Both the position numbers and the translations under genes were made by a program. DNA of 64,000 nucleotides. Origin: Bog-159 sp963785255. GTDB lineage: Bacteria > Acidobacteriota > Terriglobia > Bryobacterales > Bryobacteraceae. The stretch is taken from assembly GCA_963785255.1 (NCBI GenBank), contig CAWAUR010000017.1, positions 434,001-498,000 on the forward strand, given 5' to 3'. The notes beneath the pieces are model-generated. The model did no database searches. It saw only the letters and a program-made list of their open reading frames with translations, and was not told where the DNA came from. Below, piece after piece: positions 51,120 to 60,115 of the stretch (positions are counted from its first letter, which is position 1; the number at the start of each line of letters is the position of its first letter).

Positions 51120-51241
51120 CTCCGAGTGCTGTGTTTTATATTAGCGTTCGCCAAGGGGCGGTGTAAAGCGGGGTGGGGTGCCGTTGCGGGGCGGGCGATG
51201 GAGACGCTACACTAAGGATACCGTTTTGTTTTTGTAGGTAA

Positions 51242-51315
51242 TCCCCGGTCGTCTAATGGTAGGACAGCGGCCTTTGGAGCCGTGAATCGTGGTTCGAATC
51301 CATGCCGGGGAGCCA
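51242..51315 (+). tRNA. tRNA-Gln (anticodon TTG)
   Basis: The cloverleaf is complete: acceptor tccccgg (51242-51248) with ccgggga (51305-51311), D-arm gtctaatggtaggac, anticodon arm gcggcctttggagccgt with loop cctttggag and anticodon TTG, and the T-arm gtggttcgaatccatgc with ttcgaat loop. Discriminator G (51312) and an encoded CCA (51313-51315) follow. It lies exactly where a chromosomal block (cytochrome gene) ends and mobile-element genes begin, making it a possible attachment site. Confidence 0.95.
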
Positions 51316-51773
51316 CCGCCTTATCGCCCCAACCCCAAGGGTCAGTTTTCTTGACAGCATCGCCGACCGTTCCCTCCGCCCGTATCCGCCACATTCCGCA
51401 GTTTCTTGCGCGCCGTGAGTTCTCTCTGGTTTGAAGTCAGACTTCGCGGGCGTCCGAACTCAACCCCGAGGTTGAGGCCGGCCCCGCGCTTTTACTTGCG
51501 AATTCTCCTGTTTCTCTTGTTGACAGGAGGCGTTTGTTGACAGGGGGGTTGAGCATGCCCAATCGTACGTGCACATTTTCCAACTTGCCCGGGTATTAGT
51601 TGACAGGGGCGCGAACGCGTCCTGTAACACCAGACAGCGGGCAGGCCGCCAAACGGAACTCGTTGTGGGTGCTGGACATTGGATCGAGCAACCACAACTG
51701 CCGAAAAGCAGCGGCCCTTCGTCCGCACCCACTTCCTTTCTCCGCCAAGCGGCAAGCCCTCGGAGGCAAATGC
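51316..51773 (+). other. Left end of mobile element; repeated GTTGACAGG
   Basis: No gene is supported in this 458-base stretch. The nine-base motif gttgacagg occurs at 51519-51527, 51536-51544 and 51599-51607, and again at 51947-51955 just before the DUF2924 gene. Two copies are 17 bases apart. TTGACA is also the -35 consensus, so the motif could be part of promoters, or binding sites for the recombinase or HTH protein encoded downstream. Confidence 0.5.
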
Positions 51774-51983
51774 ATGCACGGCGCAGATGAACCACGGGTT
51801 GAAGACGTCATCAACGAGATCGCGGCATTGCTGGCGGCGGGTTATCGGCGGCGCGCCAGAATCCGACTTGCTAAGGCAACTCCCGGAGCGCTTCCGTCAA
51901 CAGAGGGACTTGCTAACGCGGACGAAACGAGCCTTCATGAACTGAGGTTGACAGGTACGAGAAAGGAGTGGACACCGCGATGA
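51774..51983 (+). CDS. Small ORF preceding DUF2924 gene
   Basis: A 69-residue protein starting MHGADEPRVEDVINEIAALL, then AAGYRRRARIRLAKATPGAL and SLHELRLTG. An excellent ribosome binding site (CGGAGG, seven bases before) and a stop overlapping the ATG of the DUF2924 gene (ATGA) support it. The EIAALLAAGYRR segment recalls short proteins found next to DUF2924 and recombinase genes in other Acidobacteria and Planctomycetes. Function unknown; it may be a regulator of the module. Confidence 0.65.
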   Translation: MHGADEPRVEDVINEIAALLAAGYRRRARIRLAKATPGALPSTEGLANADETSLHELRLTGTRKEWTPR

Positions 51984-52492
51984 CGAAACAGGGCAAAATG
52001 CCACAGATTGGGGACTTGCCAAGGATGAACGCACAGCAGTTGCAAGCCGTGCACCGCGAATTGTTCGGTGCGGAACACGCGGTTGCCAACTGCCAGCATC
52101 TGCGGCGGAAGATCGCGTGGCATCTGCAAGCAGCGAAGGAGGGTGGTCTGCCAGAATCGGCGCGCCAATACGCGATCGCTATCGCCCGCGGGACGGAGTT
52201 GCGATCGCGCATCTCTGAGAATGCCGCCCGGCGGCTGGCGCAGATCCCGCTGGATCAGACCGCCACAACGGCGGTAGTGCAAACGCGTGACGCGCGCCTT
52301 CCAATGCCAGGCAGCTTGATCGTGAAGAATTACAAGGCCGCGACCATCGTGGTGAAGGTGCTCAACGATGGGTTCGAATACGATAGCCGGCGATTCTCCT
52401 CGCTGAGCGCGATCGCTGGCGAAATCACCGGCACGCGCTGGAACGGCTTTGCGTTCTTCGGCTTGGAAAAGGAGGCGCGTCGTGCGCGCTGA
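51980..52492 (+). CDS. DUF2924 domain protein
   Basis: A 170-residue protein. The DUF2924 pattern is evident: LPRMNAQQLQAVHRELFGAE, NCQHLRRKIAWHLQAAKEGG and the C-terminal IVKNYKAATIVVKVLNDGFE and YDSRRFSSLSAIAGEITGTR WNGFAFFGL. The last block resembles the DNA- or nucleotide-binding RAMA domain. DUF2924 genes sit before large serine recombinases in many mobile elements, as here. The start at 51980 gives ATGA overlap with the small ORF; GTG at 51968 is possible. An AGGAG lies 11 bases upstream. Confidence 0.88.
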   Translation: MTKQGKMPQIGDLPRMNAQQLQAVHRELFGAEHAVANCQHLRRKIAWHLQAAKEGGLPESARQYAIAIARGTELRSRISENAARRLAQIPLDQTATTAVVQTRDARLPMPGSLIVKNYKAATIVVKVLNDGFEYDSRRFSSLSAIAGEITGTRWNGFAFFGLEKEARRAR

Positions 52493-54101
52493 CCGAAAAC
52501 CGAAGGAAAACGGCAGCGGGTTCATTTCGCGGACAGTTGTGCGCTGTGGGATCTACACCCGGAAATCCACTGAGGAAGGCCTCGAGCAGGCTTTCAATAC
52601 TCTCGACGCGCAGCGCGAAGCGGCCGAGTCGTTCATCAACAGCCAGCGCCAGGAAGGTTGGGCAGCGCTTCCACAGAAGTACGATGACGGCGGATACACC
52701 GGCGCCAACATGGACCGCCCGGCTCTGAAGCGCCTGCTAGCCGATGTCCAGGCAGGCGCCGTGAACTGCGTCGTGGTCTACAAAGTGGACCGACTCTCCA
52801 GGTCCCTTCTCGATTTCGCGCGGATCATGGAGGTCCTCGACAAGCACGGCGCGACGTTTGTTTCGGTGACGCAGCAGTTCAATACCACGAGTTCCATGGG
52901 CCGGCTAACCCTGAACATCCTCCTTTCGTTTGCCCAGTTTGAGCGGGAAATGATTTCTGAGCGCACGCGTGACAAGATGAGCGCCGCCCGGCGCAAAGGC
53001 AAGTGGGTCGGCGGCAACCCCGTGCTGGGATACGACGTCGCCCCGCAAGGCGGCGCCCTAGTCGTTAACTCCGATGAGGCGCAACGAGTACGGGACATCT
53101 TCGCACTTTACCTTGAGCTCGGATCTTTGATCCCGGTGGTGGAGGAACTGGACCGGCGCGGATGGCGGATGAAATCCTGGATGACACGTGAAGGTCGTCA
53201 AGCAGGGGGCAAACCGATTGTCAAGAACAGCCTGTACAACTTGCTCACGAACATGATCTACATCGGCAAGGTCGACTACGACGGCCATGTCTACCAGGGC
53301 GAACACGACCGCATCGTTGACGACGAAACCTGGAACAAGGTTCAAGGCGCCCTGAACCGGAACGGCCGGCGAGGCGGTCGGAGTGTTGCGAACAAGTATG
53401 CGGCTCTGCTCAAAGGACTAGTGCGGTGCGGCAGTTGCGACGTCGGCATGATTCATACCTACGCCAGCAAGAAGGATCGCCTCTATCGCTACTACGTGTG
53501 CGTGAAGGCCCACCAGCGGGGCTGGACCCAATGCGAGACGCGGTCTGTATCGGCTCCCGCGCTGGAGAACGCCGTGGTAGAACAACTCCGAAACATTGGG
53601 CGCAATCCCGCCATGCTGCGCGAGGTCCTACGACAACTCGCCGACCAACAACGGAAGGACTCGGCGGAGCTAGAACACGAGAAGACGCACATCGAAAAGG
53701 AACTCAGGGGGATCGCCCATGAGATGAAAGAAACTGTCTCGGTTGCCGGCAACGGCGCTTCATCAGGCGATACGGCCACCCGACGTCTAGCCGAACTCCA
53801 GGACCGAGTATCACACTTGAGCAATCGATTGCCAGAGCTTCGGCATCAGTTGGCGGCCATCGACGCAGAAGGCGTCGATGCCCAAGACGTGGAGAGTGCC
53901 CTACATGAGTTCGATCCGCTTTGGGAGCAGTTGTCTACCTGGGAGCAGGAGAGGTTCATCCGGACCCTGGTTGATCGCGTCCATTACGACGGCCGGACCG
54001 GCACTGTGACTCTTGGCTTCCGTTCAGCGGGGATGAAAGAGCTTTGCAATTGGGCGCCAGCTCCGACCCGGAGGTATGAACATGCAAAACAGCGCAGTTG
54101 A
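52482..54101 (+). CDS. Large serine recombinase (integrase/resolvase)
   Basis: A 539-residue large serine recombinase. The catalytic serine (about Ser29) is in GIYTRKSTEEGLEQAFNTLD. Other resolvase motifs follow: DAQREAAESFINSQR, YDDGGYTGANMDRPALKRLL, VVYKVDRLSRSLLDFARIME and FEREMISERTRDKM. The recombinase domain then has GKWVGGNPVLGYDVAPQGGA, and a zinc ribbon near residue 314 has GLVRCGSCDVGM and YYVCVKAHQRGWTQC, before a coiled coil. It moves the element between attachment sites. GTG at 52482 is chosen: AAAAGGAGG lies eight bases upstream. It overlaps the DUF2924 gene. The family is mostly site-specific, fitting a chromosomal element beside tRNA-Gln. Confidence 0.95.
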   Translation: MRADRKPKENGSGFISRTVVRCGIYTRKSTEEGLEQAFNTLDAQREAAESFINSQRQEGWAALPQKYDDGGYTGANMDRPALKRLLADVQAGAVNCVVVYKVDRLSRSLLDFARIMEVLDKHGATFVSVTQQFNTTSSMGRLTLNILLSFAQFEREMISERTRDKMSAARRKGKWVGGNPVLGYDVAPQGGALVVNSDEAQRVRDIFALYLELGSLIPVVEELDRRGWRMKSWMTREGRQAGGKPIVKNSLYNLLTNMIYIGKVDYDGHVYQGEHDRIVDDETWNKVQGALNRNGRRGGRSVANKYAALLKGLVRCGSCDVGMIHTYASKKDRLYRYYVCVKAHQRGWTQCETRSVSAPALENAVVEQLRNIGRNPAMLREVLRQLADQQRKDSAELEHEKTHIEKELRGIAHEMKETVSVAGNGASSGDTATRRLAELQDRVSHLSNRLPELRHQLAAIDAEGVDAQDVESALHEFDPLWEQLSTWEQERFIRTLVDRVHYDGRTGTVTLGFRSAGMKELCNWAPAPTRRYEHAKQRS

Positions 54102-54513
54102 GATTCAGTTCCAGTTACACGCGACCGGGCGGCAACCGGGAAGAACAGGGCCGCCGAGTGCGTCAGCAACCGGAAATGGGCGGCTGCCGCGGGTGACGCA
54201 GGTGGTAGCTCTGGCTCTACATTTCCAGGACATTATTCAGAGGGGCGAAGCGCGGGACTACGCTGATCTCGCGAGGCTCGGGTGTCTCACGCGAGAGCGG
54301 ATGAGCCAGATCATGGAACTGGTCTGGCTCGCGCCGGACATTACGGAAGAAGTCCTGTGCCTGCCGACAACGCCCAGCGGCCGGTACCCGATCAGTGAGT
54401 CGAACCTACGGCGTATGGCGAGCTTTATGTGTTGGGCGGAACAACGGAGACTATGGGGCGAATTGAAGGATAGACACTTTCTGGCCCCAGTTTGCGTCGA
54501 CCGCAAGGAATGA
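54082..54513 (+). CDS. HTH protein of the recombinase module
   Basis: A 143-residue protein with a helix-turn-helix: RVTQVVALALHFQDIIQRGE, ARDYADLARLGCLTRERMSQ, IMELVWLAPDITEEVLCLPT. This is a short form of the HTH proteins that follow DUF2924 plus recombinase pairs. The gene overlaps the recombinase 3-prime end by 20 bases. ATG at 54082 is six bases after a GGAGG; ATG at 54076 would touch it. It may be the regulator or directionality factor. Confidence 0.75.
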   Translation: MQNSAVEIQFQLHATGRQPGRTGPPSASATGNGRLPRVTQVVALALHFQDIIQRGEARDYADLARLGCLTRERMSQIMELVWLAPDITEEVLCLPTTPSGRYPISESNLRRMASFMCWAEQRRLWGELKDRHFLAPVCVDRKE

Positions 54514-54673
54514 GCGGAAGACCTGTCCAGGCTGTTACAAACGCGTGAGATTCGACATCGAAGCCGCGACAATCGAGACATGATATGTTTGGGATTGGCC
54601 GCCTAGCGCGGGGCGACGGCTGGGACCCTAGCCGGTTGGCGGCACTCCGATTCAGGGGATCCCAAAGGCAACC

Positions 54674-55312
54674 TTGGACAGACCGATCACACCGAAGCCG
54701 GATTTGCCGCTTCGCGTGCTTAAAGAAGTCGGAGAGATCGAGCGGAACACAAGAGAGATTCTAGACCCCATTGGGAAGTCTATCATTCACTGGGGCCCAA
54801 TCCCCGGGGCCTATTTTCTTGACGTGCCTCATATCACCCGAGTCCTGCGGACTAGTGCGAACGACTCGTTCGCAGCCAGGGCGAAGTTCTACGAATCGCA
54901 GAAAGGTTTCCGTTTCGAGTGGCTCAACGAAGTTGTTAATGAGACTGTAAGCGCAACGATGAATTTGGCTACACCGTTACGGATATACCATACTTTCCGC
55001 GACGCCTCGATACCAGCGCAACTGAGAGCGTTTCTACAGATGGCTCTGGAACAGCGCGCACCTGAGCCTAAGGAGTCCAGGGGCAACATCGAGAGCGTAA
55101 GGGCCGGGCGACGGAAGCTCTGCAACGACTACAAGGCCGAGTGCCGACTGGCGGGTGTGAGAGTGACGGACGAAATGATCGCCAAGGCCGCGAATCCTCG
55201 GTGGCATAGTCGGGCCAATATTCAGAAGTGGCTCGCTTGCGATCCGAACTACGACGGCTGGCCAGACCGTCAAATCCGAACGGTATTCCTCAACAAACAC
55301 CACCTTCCATAA
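54674..55312 (+). CDS. Unrecognised mobile-element protein
   Basis: A 212-residue protein with a TTG start: MDRPITPKPDLPLRVLKEVG. Segments such as IHWGPIPGAYFLDVPHITRV, FEWLNEVVNETVSATMNLAT and KLCNDYKAECRLAGVRVTDE suggest a folded protein of mixed type, with the C-terminal part ANIQKWLACDPNYDGWPDRQ. No family is recognised. It lies between the recombinase module and the excisionase-like gene, with 160 bases before it that hold nothing recognised. Confidence 0.55.
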   Translation: MDRPITPKPDLPLRVLKEVGEIERNTREILDPIGKSIIHWGPIPGAYFLDVPHITRVLRTSANDSFAARAKFYESQKGFRFEWLNEVVNETVSATMNLATPLRIYHTFRDASIPAQLRAFLQMALEQRAPEPKESRGNIESVRAGRRKLCNDYKAECRLAGVRVTDEMIAKAANPRWHSRANIQKWLACDPNYDGWPDRQIRTVFLNKHHLP

Positions 55313-55418
55313 CCCTGCGCCACGAAGCCTCAGCCTGTAAGGTTTTTCCGCATATCCGCAATTCATCCGCACATTTTGGGTTTGAAATCCGCACTGTAGG
55401 AAGCCCTAAAATGCGGAC

Positions 55419-55613
55419 GTGAATGAAGAAACGTATCTGAAAACCAAGCGAGAGGCCGCCAAATACCTGGGCGTCTCTCTGGGATCGCTGGAACGCCTGA
55501 TGCGGTCCGGCCTGGCCTACATCCGTGTGGGTAACCTCGTGCGCTTCCGCCCGGAGGACCTGGCGGACTTCATTGAGCGGCGGCGGGTCCAACATTCCGA
55601 GGGTGCCCAATGA
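55419..55613 (+). CDS. Excisionase-like HTH protein
   Basis: A 64-residue protein of the helix-turn-helix 17/excisionase type: YLKTKREAAKYLGVSLGSLE and RLMRSGLAYIRVGNLVRFRP EDLADFIERRR. The wing and helix pattern is that of MerR-like excisionases (AlpA-like), which bend DNA and steer excision. Start is GTG at 55419. It overlaps the next small ORF by ATGA (55610). It probably works with the recombinase at 52482. Confidence 0.85.
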   Translation: MNEETYLKTKREAAKYLGVSLGSLERLMRSGLAYIRVGNLVRFRPEDLADFIERRRVQHSEGAQ

Positions 55614-55756
55614 CACCCGCAGCGGCGCTTGCCCAGACCCACTGGCCGACTGAAACGGAATTCTCGAACGTGGATTCCGTGCTTCCAAACTCGACGACCT
55701 CACCAGTTCTAGTTGGCGGCTCCGCGGATCAGATGTCAAGACAAGGAGGGCATTGA
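55610..55756 (+). CDS. Tiny ORF overlapping excisionase stop
   Basis: A 48-residue frame starting MTPAAALAQTHWPTETEFSN, too short for most gene finders, whose ATG overlaps the excisionase stop. It contains no recognisable fold and ends RQGGH. The next gene starts 4 bases later with a ribosome binding site (AAGGAGG) inside this ORF. The coupling is the main support; it may be only a leader. Confidence 0.35.
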   Translation: MTPAAALAQTHWPTETEFSNVDSVLPNSTTSPVLVGGSADQMSRQGGH

Positions 55757-55759
55757 GAA

Positions 55760-56101
55760 ATGGGGATGCCCCAGCGATTTTCTACGATCTCCACGCCGCG
55801 GCAGGCTCTGCTGAGGATCTTCCAGGCGACCGACTATGGCGAGATCCGAGGGCTCAACGTCTATGCTGGCGAACCGTCCTTTAGCCCTCAACCCATTGTT
55901 GTTCAAGATATTAAGCTCGACCAAGACGCTGGTGGGCGACCGGAATCCGAGCTCGATGACTTTGCGCTATGCGAGGAAGTGATCCGGCTCTTCCGCCAAT
56001 TCGACGAGATTGGGTCTGGATCCATCGATCGGATCGTGGTGGCGGCTGGAATCCCACGTCGCGTCGTGATCCGGCGCCCGCTCACGGAGGCGCCCCGATG
56101 A
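55760..56101 (+). CDS. Unrecognised mobile-element protein
   Basis: A 113-residue protein starting MGMPQRFSTISTPRQALLRI and FQATDYGEIRGLNVYAGEPS, with QPIVVQDIKLDQDAGGRPES then ALCEEVIRLFRQFDEIGSGS and IDRIVVAAGIPRRVVIRRPL. The frame is coherent and has AAGGAGGG before it. Family unknown. It overlaps the next gene start by ATGA (56098). Confidence 0.6.
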   Translation: MGMPQRFSTISTPRQALLRIFQATDYGEIRGLNVYAGEPSFSPQPIVVQDIKLDQDAGGRPESELDDFALCEEVIRLFRQFDEIGSGSIDRIVVAAGIPRRVVIRRPLTEAPR

Positions 56102-56658
56102 CGCCCGCGTGCACTTCCTCTCTCCTCAGGCGGGCAGCCTGCCAGGCCAGCCTGCTTGTCGCCACCGCCGGCTTCAAAACGGACGATTGGGAAGATCTGC
56201 GACAGGAGTTAACCCTAGACTGCCTTCGCCGCTCGCCAAAGTTCGATTCGTCGCGCGGCGACTGGCAGGGTTTCGTGCGTGGCGTGGTGCGCAATCACGC
56301 CGCCGTACTTGTCATGCGCGAACGCCGGCGGGCGCCGGAAATTCTCAGTGACGATTTGATGAATCGAGAGGATGCCAGCGACGCCGACTCGCTGGACGTT
56401 CTCAATAAGCGCGCGTCCCCGAGCGTGGTGGATGCACTGCATCTCAGTCTCGACGTCCGACAGGTTGTCGAAAGCCTTCCAGCCCATCTTCAGTCGCTGG
56501 CTGTGTTGCTCGTCCAAATGCCGATCCAGGATGTTTGCCGGCACACTGGCAAGTCCCGCTCGCGGGTGTATCAGATGACCAGGCAGATTCGAGAAGCCTT
56601 TGTTCGGGCTGGCGTTTCGCCCGCGCATGCGACGCGTCCCTCGGAGCGGGTGAAATGA
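56098..56658 (+). CDS. Sigma-70-like regulatory protein of mobile element
   Basis: A 186-residue protein. It has TDDWEDLRQELTLDCLRRSP and KFDSSRGDWQGFVRGVVRNH in a region-2-like position, and VVESLPAHLQSLAVLLVQMP IQDVCRHTGKSRSRVYQMTR QIREAFVRAG as a sigma region 4 HTH. It resembles sigma-like factors of phage and elements that lack full region 2 contacts. It overlaps the preceding gene (ATGA) and its stop overlaps the primase start (ATGA). It may control transcription of the element's replication genes. Confidence 0.7.
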   Translation: MTPACTSSLLRRAACQASLLVATAGFKTDDWEDLRQELTLDCLRRSPKFDSSRGDWQGFVRGVVRNHAAVLVMRERRRAPEILSDDLMNREDASDADSLDVLNKRASPSVVDALHLSLDVRQVVESLPAHLQSLAVLLVQMPIQDVCRHTGKSRSRVYQMTRQIREAFVRAGVSPAHATRPSERVK

Positions 56659-59600
56659 ACCAACCGTCATCCATCGAAGTGCGGGACTATTACCGCAGGA
56701 TCACGTCGGTCGACATCGGCGCGATAGCTCGCGAGCTTTTGAATGGGCGGATCACTCAATCCTCGGATCGGGCTCTGTTCTGCGATTGCCCCAATCACCA
56801 GAGCCAGTCTAAACGTTCGCTGAACATCCTGCTCGACAAGCAGGGCTGGTATTGCTTCGGTTGTGGCGCGGGTGGAGACGTCCTGCAGTTGGTAGAGTTT
56901 GTCCTTGCGGGCTGCATCACACGCGGTCAATCTGGCCGGATGCCGGAGTCACACCGAGAGGCGCGAGATTTCCTCGCCGCCAAGGTGGGGATGCCTTCTC
57001 TTTCTCACGTAGGGCTGTCGCCGGAGGCCATCGAGGAGATGGAGCGGGAACGGCGAAAGAGCCTGCGGGTGTTTGAGGCCTTAACATCGCTTGCCGACTA
57101 CTACCACCAGAGGTTCCTCGCAGGCACGGATGTCCTAAATTGGTTTCGGGAGAAATACAGGATCGGCGACGAGATGATCGCGCGGCTAAAGATTGGCTAC
57201 GCCGAGAACGCTCCTTGGACCGACTCGGACGGAAATCGGCAGTGTGGCGTCCAGGACGCACTCTGCGAGGGTCCGAATGCATTCACGAGTGCTGAATTGT
57301 CAGGAACGTCCGCGTTCCGCCATTTTGGGAACGGCATCAGCCCATTCTTTAATCGGAGGATCGTCTTTCCGTACTGGAGCCGCGGCCACGTAGTCTTCAT
57401 GATTGGCCGTAAGACTCCCTGGACACCGGACGCCGACTGGGAGGTCCCGAAGTACAAGAAACTCGCCGTCCGGAACGGTGACAAAAATGGGCACGTCGCT
57501 GCGTGCATCAGGAACGATGTGCTGTACAACGAAGACATCCTCGCGACGCGGCCGGACCGCATTGTTATTACCGAAGGGGTCACTGATTGCATTTCGCTCA
57601 TGGAGCACGAGTTCCCCGCCGTATCTCCCGTCACAGTTCAAATCAAGGATGCTGACTGGGAAAGGATTCTGCCGAAGCTGGCCGGCGCAAAGACCATTTA
57701 TCTTTGCCAGGACAACGAGCTATCAGACGCCGGCCTCCGGGGTGCCCTGCGCACGGCACAGATCCTGATTGAAAACGGAATTACCACGCGCGTGGCGACG
57801 CTGCCTCTCGGCGAGAAGCAACAGAATGCCCGGCAGCAGTTGAAGGACTGCTTCGGGCTGAATGGGCCCGCGGATTCTCCCAAAGCGCTGGCATTGGAGG
57901 GCCGAACTAAAGGGGACGCCCAGCTTGCCGCGGCCCTACTGGAGCAGGCCAAGCTTGACGTGAATGAGTACTTCGCCGAGGGTAGGACACCTGCGGATTT
58001 CGAGGTAGTCCTCGCGGCTGCCCAAACACCGTTGGAGTTATCGATCTCGCGTCTGTCTGCTAGTACGGCCGAGTCTGAGATCGACCACGTGCTGGAGCCG
58101 ATCCTCGCTGCAGTGAAGCGCCTGAGTCCCGTCGAACAGGAAAGGCATCTCCGTCTGATTCAAAACCGGCTTGGCAAAGAGCGGATTACCCTTTCGGTCC
58201 TGCGCAAACAATCGCGAGCCACCCCAGTTGAGGAGGCGACCAAGGGCAAGGCCAGAATTCTCTTGGGAGGTTCGCCGCAAGTTCAGATGGAGAACGCGGC
58301 GGCGCTTCCGCGGATTCAAGTCAACAACCGACAATTGCGCGACGTGGTTGCGGAATCCTGGTCTGCCGTTCACCGAGCGAATCAATCGGGTGCAGCCGTT
58401 TTCCGAAACACGCCCTACGTTTTTCGTCGAGGAGAGCACCTGGTATTTTTGGCCGACAGAGATCCAGCAGTCGAGATCGAGCAGATGAGCGAGGCCGCCG
58501 TGTTCGGGTTGATCGCGCGAGTTGCCGACTGGTATCGAGTTACGGACGGAACCATTGTCGATTCGATTCCGCTGAAGGAGGCCGCGCGCGACATGCTCGC
58601 CTACATCGATCCCAGTCTGCCGCAACTGCATGCCGTCATCCGCACGCCAGTGTTCGGGTGCGACGGCTCGCTGATCGCCACACCGGGCTATCACCCAAAA
58701 GATCGGGTTTGGGTGGATGCTGATTCAACGTTACAGTTGGGCCGACTATCCAATACGCCAACCCCGGAAGAGATGCGAACTGCTCGCGACCTGTTTTGCG
58801 ACGAACTGTTGGTGGACTTTCCGTTCACGGATCCCTCAGATCGGGCACACGCGGTCGCCGCGATCCTGTTGCCGTTCGTTCGGAGAATGATCGAGGGCCC
58901 GACCCCGTTGCACCTGATCGAGGCACCCTCGGTTGGCTCCGGCAAGGGCCTTCTCGCCAACATCGTCGCACTCGTTGCAAGCGGGGCGAATTGTGAGAGC
59001 CGCACACTTCCCGAGGATGATGACGAGATTCGGAAGATGATCACCGCCGAGTTGCTGAAGGCCCGTCCAATCGTGCTTCTGGATAACGCCGATGATCGGA
59101 AAGAGCTCCATTCCCCCTCGCTCGCGTCCGTGCTAACGGCGATCAGATGGACAGATCGTGTGCTTGGTGAGTCGAAGATGGCCTCGCTTCCCAACCAAGG
59201 CCTGTGGATGATGACCGCCAACAATCCTCATCTCGACCTGGAAATCTCTCGGCGTTGCATTCGAGTCCGGATTGATCCGCGATTGGATCGACCATGGAAG
59301 CGCACTGAGTTTCGTCATCCCGACCTGGTCCGGTGGGTGAAGGCGAACCGCAGTTCTCTGGTCCACGCGATTCTCACGCTGGTGCTCGGCTGGATAGCCA
59401 CGGGAAGGCCCATTGACCAGAAACGACTGGGCTCCTTTGAAGGCTGGTCCGAGGTCGTCGGCGGGATACTTGGCGTGGCAGGAATTGATGGCTTTCTAGC
59501 GAATCTTGATCAACTATACGATCAGGCCGATCAGGATGGCCAGAAGTGGCGGGAGTTCACTGCGGCATGGTGGGAGGCGTTCGGCGACGCAGAGAAGCAG

Positions 59601-59813
59601 GTGAGTGATCTCAACGGGCTCTGCGAACAGCGCGGCCTGATGCTGGAAATCCGGGGTAACGGCCAGCCGCGGTCCCAGCAGGTCCGACTGGGGAACGCCC
59701 TGTCGAGGTGCCGCGATCGGCTGTTCGGAAAACTGCGCGTTGTGAAGGTCGATGGAGAATCGAAGCACAAAGGAGTCACCTATTACCGGCTCGCCGACGA
59801 CGAATCGCAGTGA
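56655..59813 (+). CDS. Primase-helicase with CHC2 and TOPRIM domains
   Basis: A 1052-residue replication protein. It has a CHC2-type zinc finger (CDCPNH at about 42, CFGCGAGGD at about 67), then a primase core. A TOPRIM domain carries IVITEGVTDC at about 303 and CQDNE at about 351, where the catalytic acid pattern is E...DxE-like but with N in the DxD position. The C-terminal half has a P-loop ATPase: Walker A APSVGSGKG at about 758 and Walker B PIVLLDNADD at about 805, followed by WMMTANNPHLDLEISRRCIR as a sensor. Such fusions start replication of phages, satellites and integrative elements. The ATG overlaps the stop of the sigma-like gene. Confidence 0.88.
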   Translation: MNQPSSIEVRDYYRRITSVDIGAIARELLNGRITQSSDRALFCDCPNHQSQSKRSLNILLDKQGWYCFGCGAGGDVLQLVEFVLAGCITRGQSGRMPESHREARDFLAAKVGMPSLSHVGLSPEAIEEMERERRKSLRVFEALTSLADYYHQRFLAGTDVLNWFREKYRIGDEMIARLKIGYAENAPWTDSDGNRQCGVQDALCEGPNAFTSAELSGTSAFRHFGNGISPFFNRRIVFPYWSRGHVVFMIGRKTPWTPDADWEVPKYKKLAVRNGDKNGHVAACIRNDVLYNEDILATRPDRIVITEGVTDCISLMEHEFPAVSPVTVQIKDADWERILPKLAGAKTIYLCQDNELSDAGLRGALRTAQILIENGITTRVATLPLGEKQQNARQQLKDCFGLNGPADSPKALALEGRTKGDAQLAAALLEQAKLDVNEYFAEGRTPADFEVVLAAAQTPLELSISRLSASTAESEIDHVLEPILAAVKRLSPVEQERHLRLIQNRLGKERITLSVLRKQSRATPVEEATKGKARILLGGSPQVQMENAAALPRIQVNNRQLRDVVAESWSAVHRANQSGAAVFRNTPYVFRRGEHLVFLADRDPAVEIEQMSEAAVFGLIARVADWYRVTDGTIVDSIPLKEAARDMLAYIDPSLPQLHAVIRTPVFGCDGSLIATPGYHPKDRVWVDADSTLQLGRLSNTPTPEEMRTARDLFCDELLVDFPFTDPSDRAHAVAAILLPFVRRMIEGPTPLHLIEAPSVGSGKGLLANIVALVASGANCESRTLPEDDDEIRKMITAELLKARPIVLLDNADDRKELHSPSLASVLTAIRWTDRVLGESKMASLPNQGLWMMTANNPHLDLEISRRCIRVRIDPRLDRPWKRTEFRHPDLVRWVKANRSSLVHAILTLVLGWIATGRPIDQKRLGSFEGWSEVVGGILGVAGIDGFLANLDQLYDQADQDGQKWREFTAAWWEAFGDAEKQVSDLNGLCEQRGLMLEIRGNGQPRSQQVRLGNALSRCRDRLFGKLRVVKVDGESKHKGVTYYRLADDESQ

Positions 59814-60115
59814 TGAGGATCTTGGGGATCTGTGGGGATCTTGGTTCGTGCGAGATCCCCACGGACTAACTCTTGGAAATACAATAGCATGTGGGGATAC
59901 TGGGGATCTTGGGGATCTCTTCCCCTCCTACGCGAAGAGCCGAAAGTCGAACACGTTCAGCGCGGTGATGGGCACGCATCGCACGCGTACTGAAGGATAG
60001 CCCCCAGAAGTTCCCCAAGATCCCCACTCGCACGGACCTTCCCCGTAACTTCTACTGGCCCGCTTACTTGCGGGCGGGGGATCTGGGCGAGTGAGGATCC
60101 CGGGAATTGGGGAAC
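59812..60115 (+). other. GGGGATC repeat region, possible replication origin
   Basis: Directly after the primase-helicase stop the heptamer ggggatc occurs at 59824, 59834, 59902, 59911 and 60077, with a one-mismatch copy at 59893, and its complement gatcccc at 59854 and 60019. Two direct pairs are spaced 10 and 9 bases. Iterons of this kind flank replication genes of mobile elements. No long frame here is convincing. Origin function is inferred from position and repeats. Confidence 0.5.
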
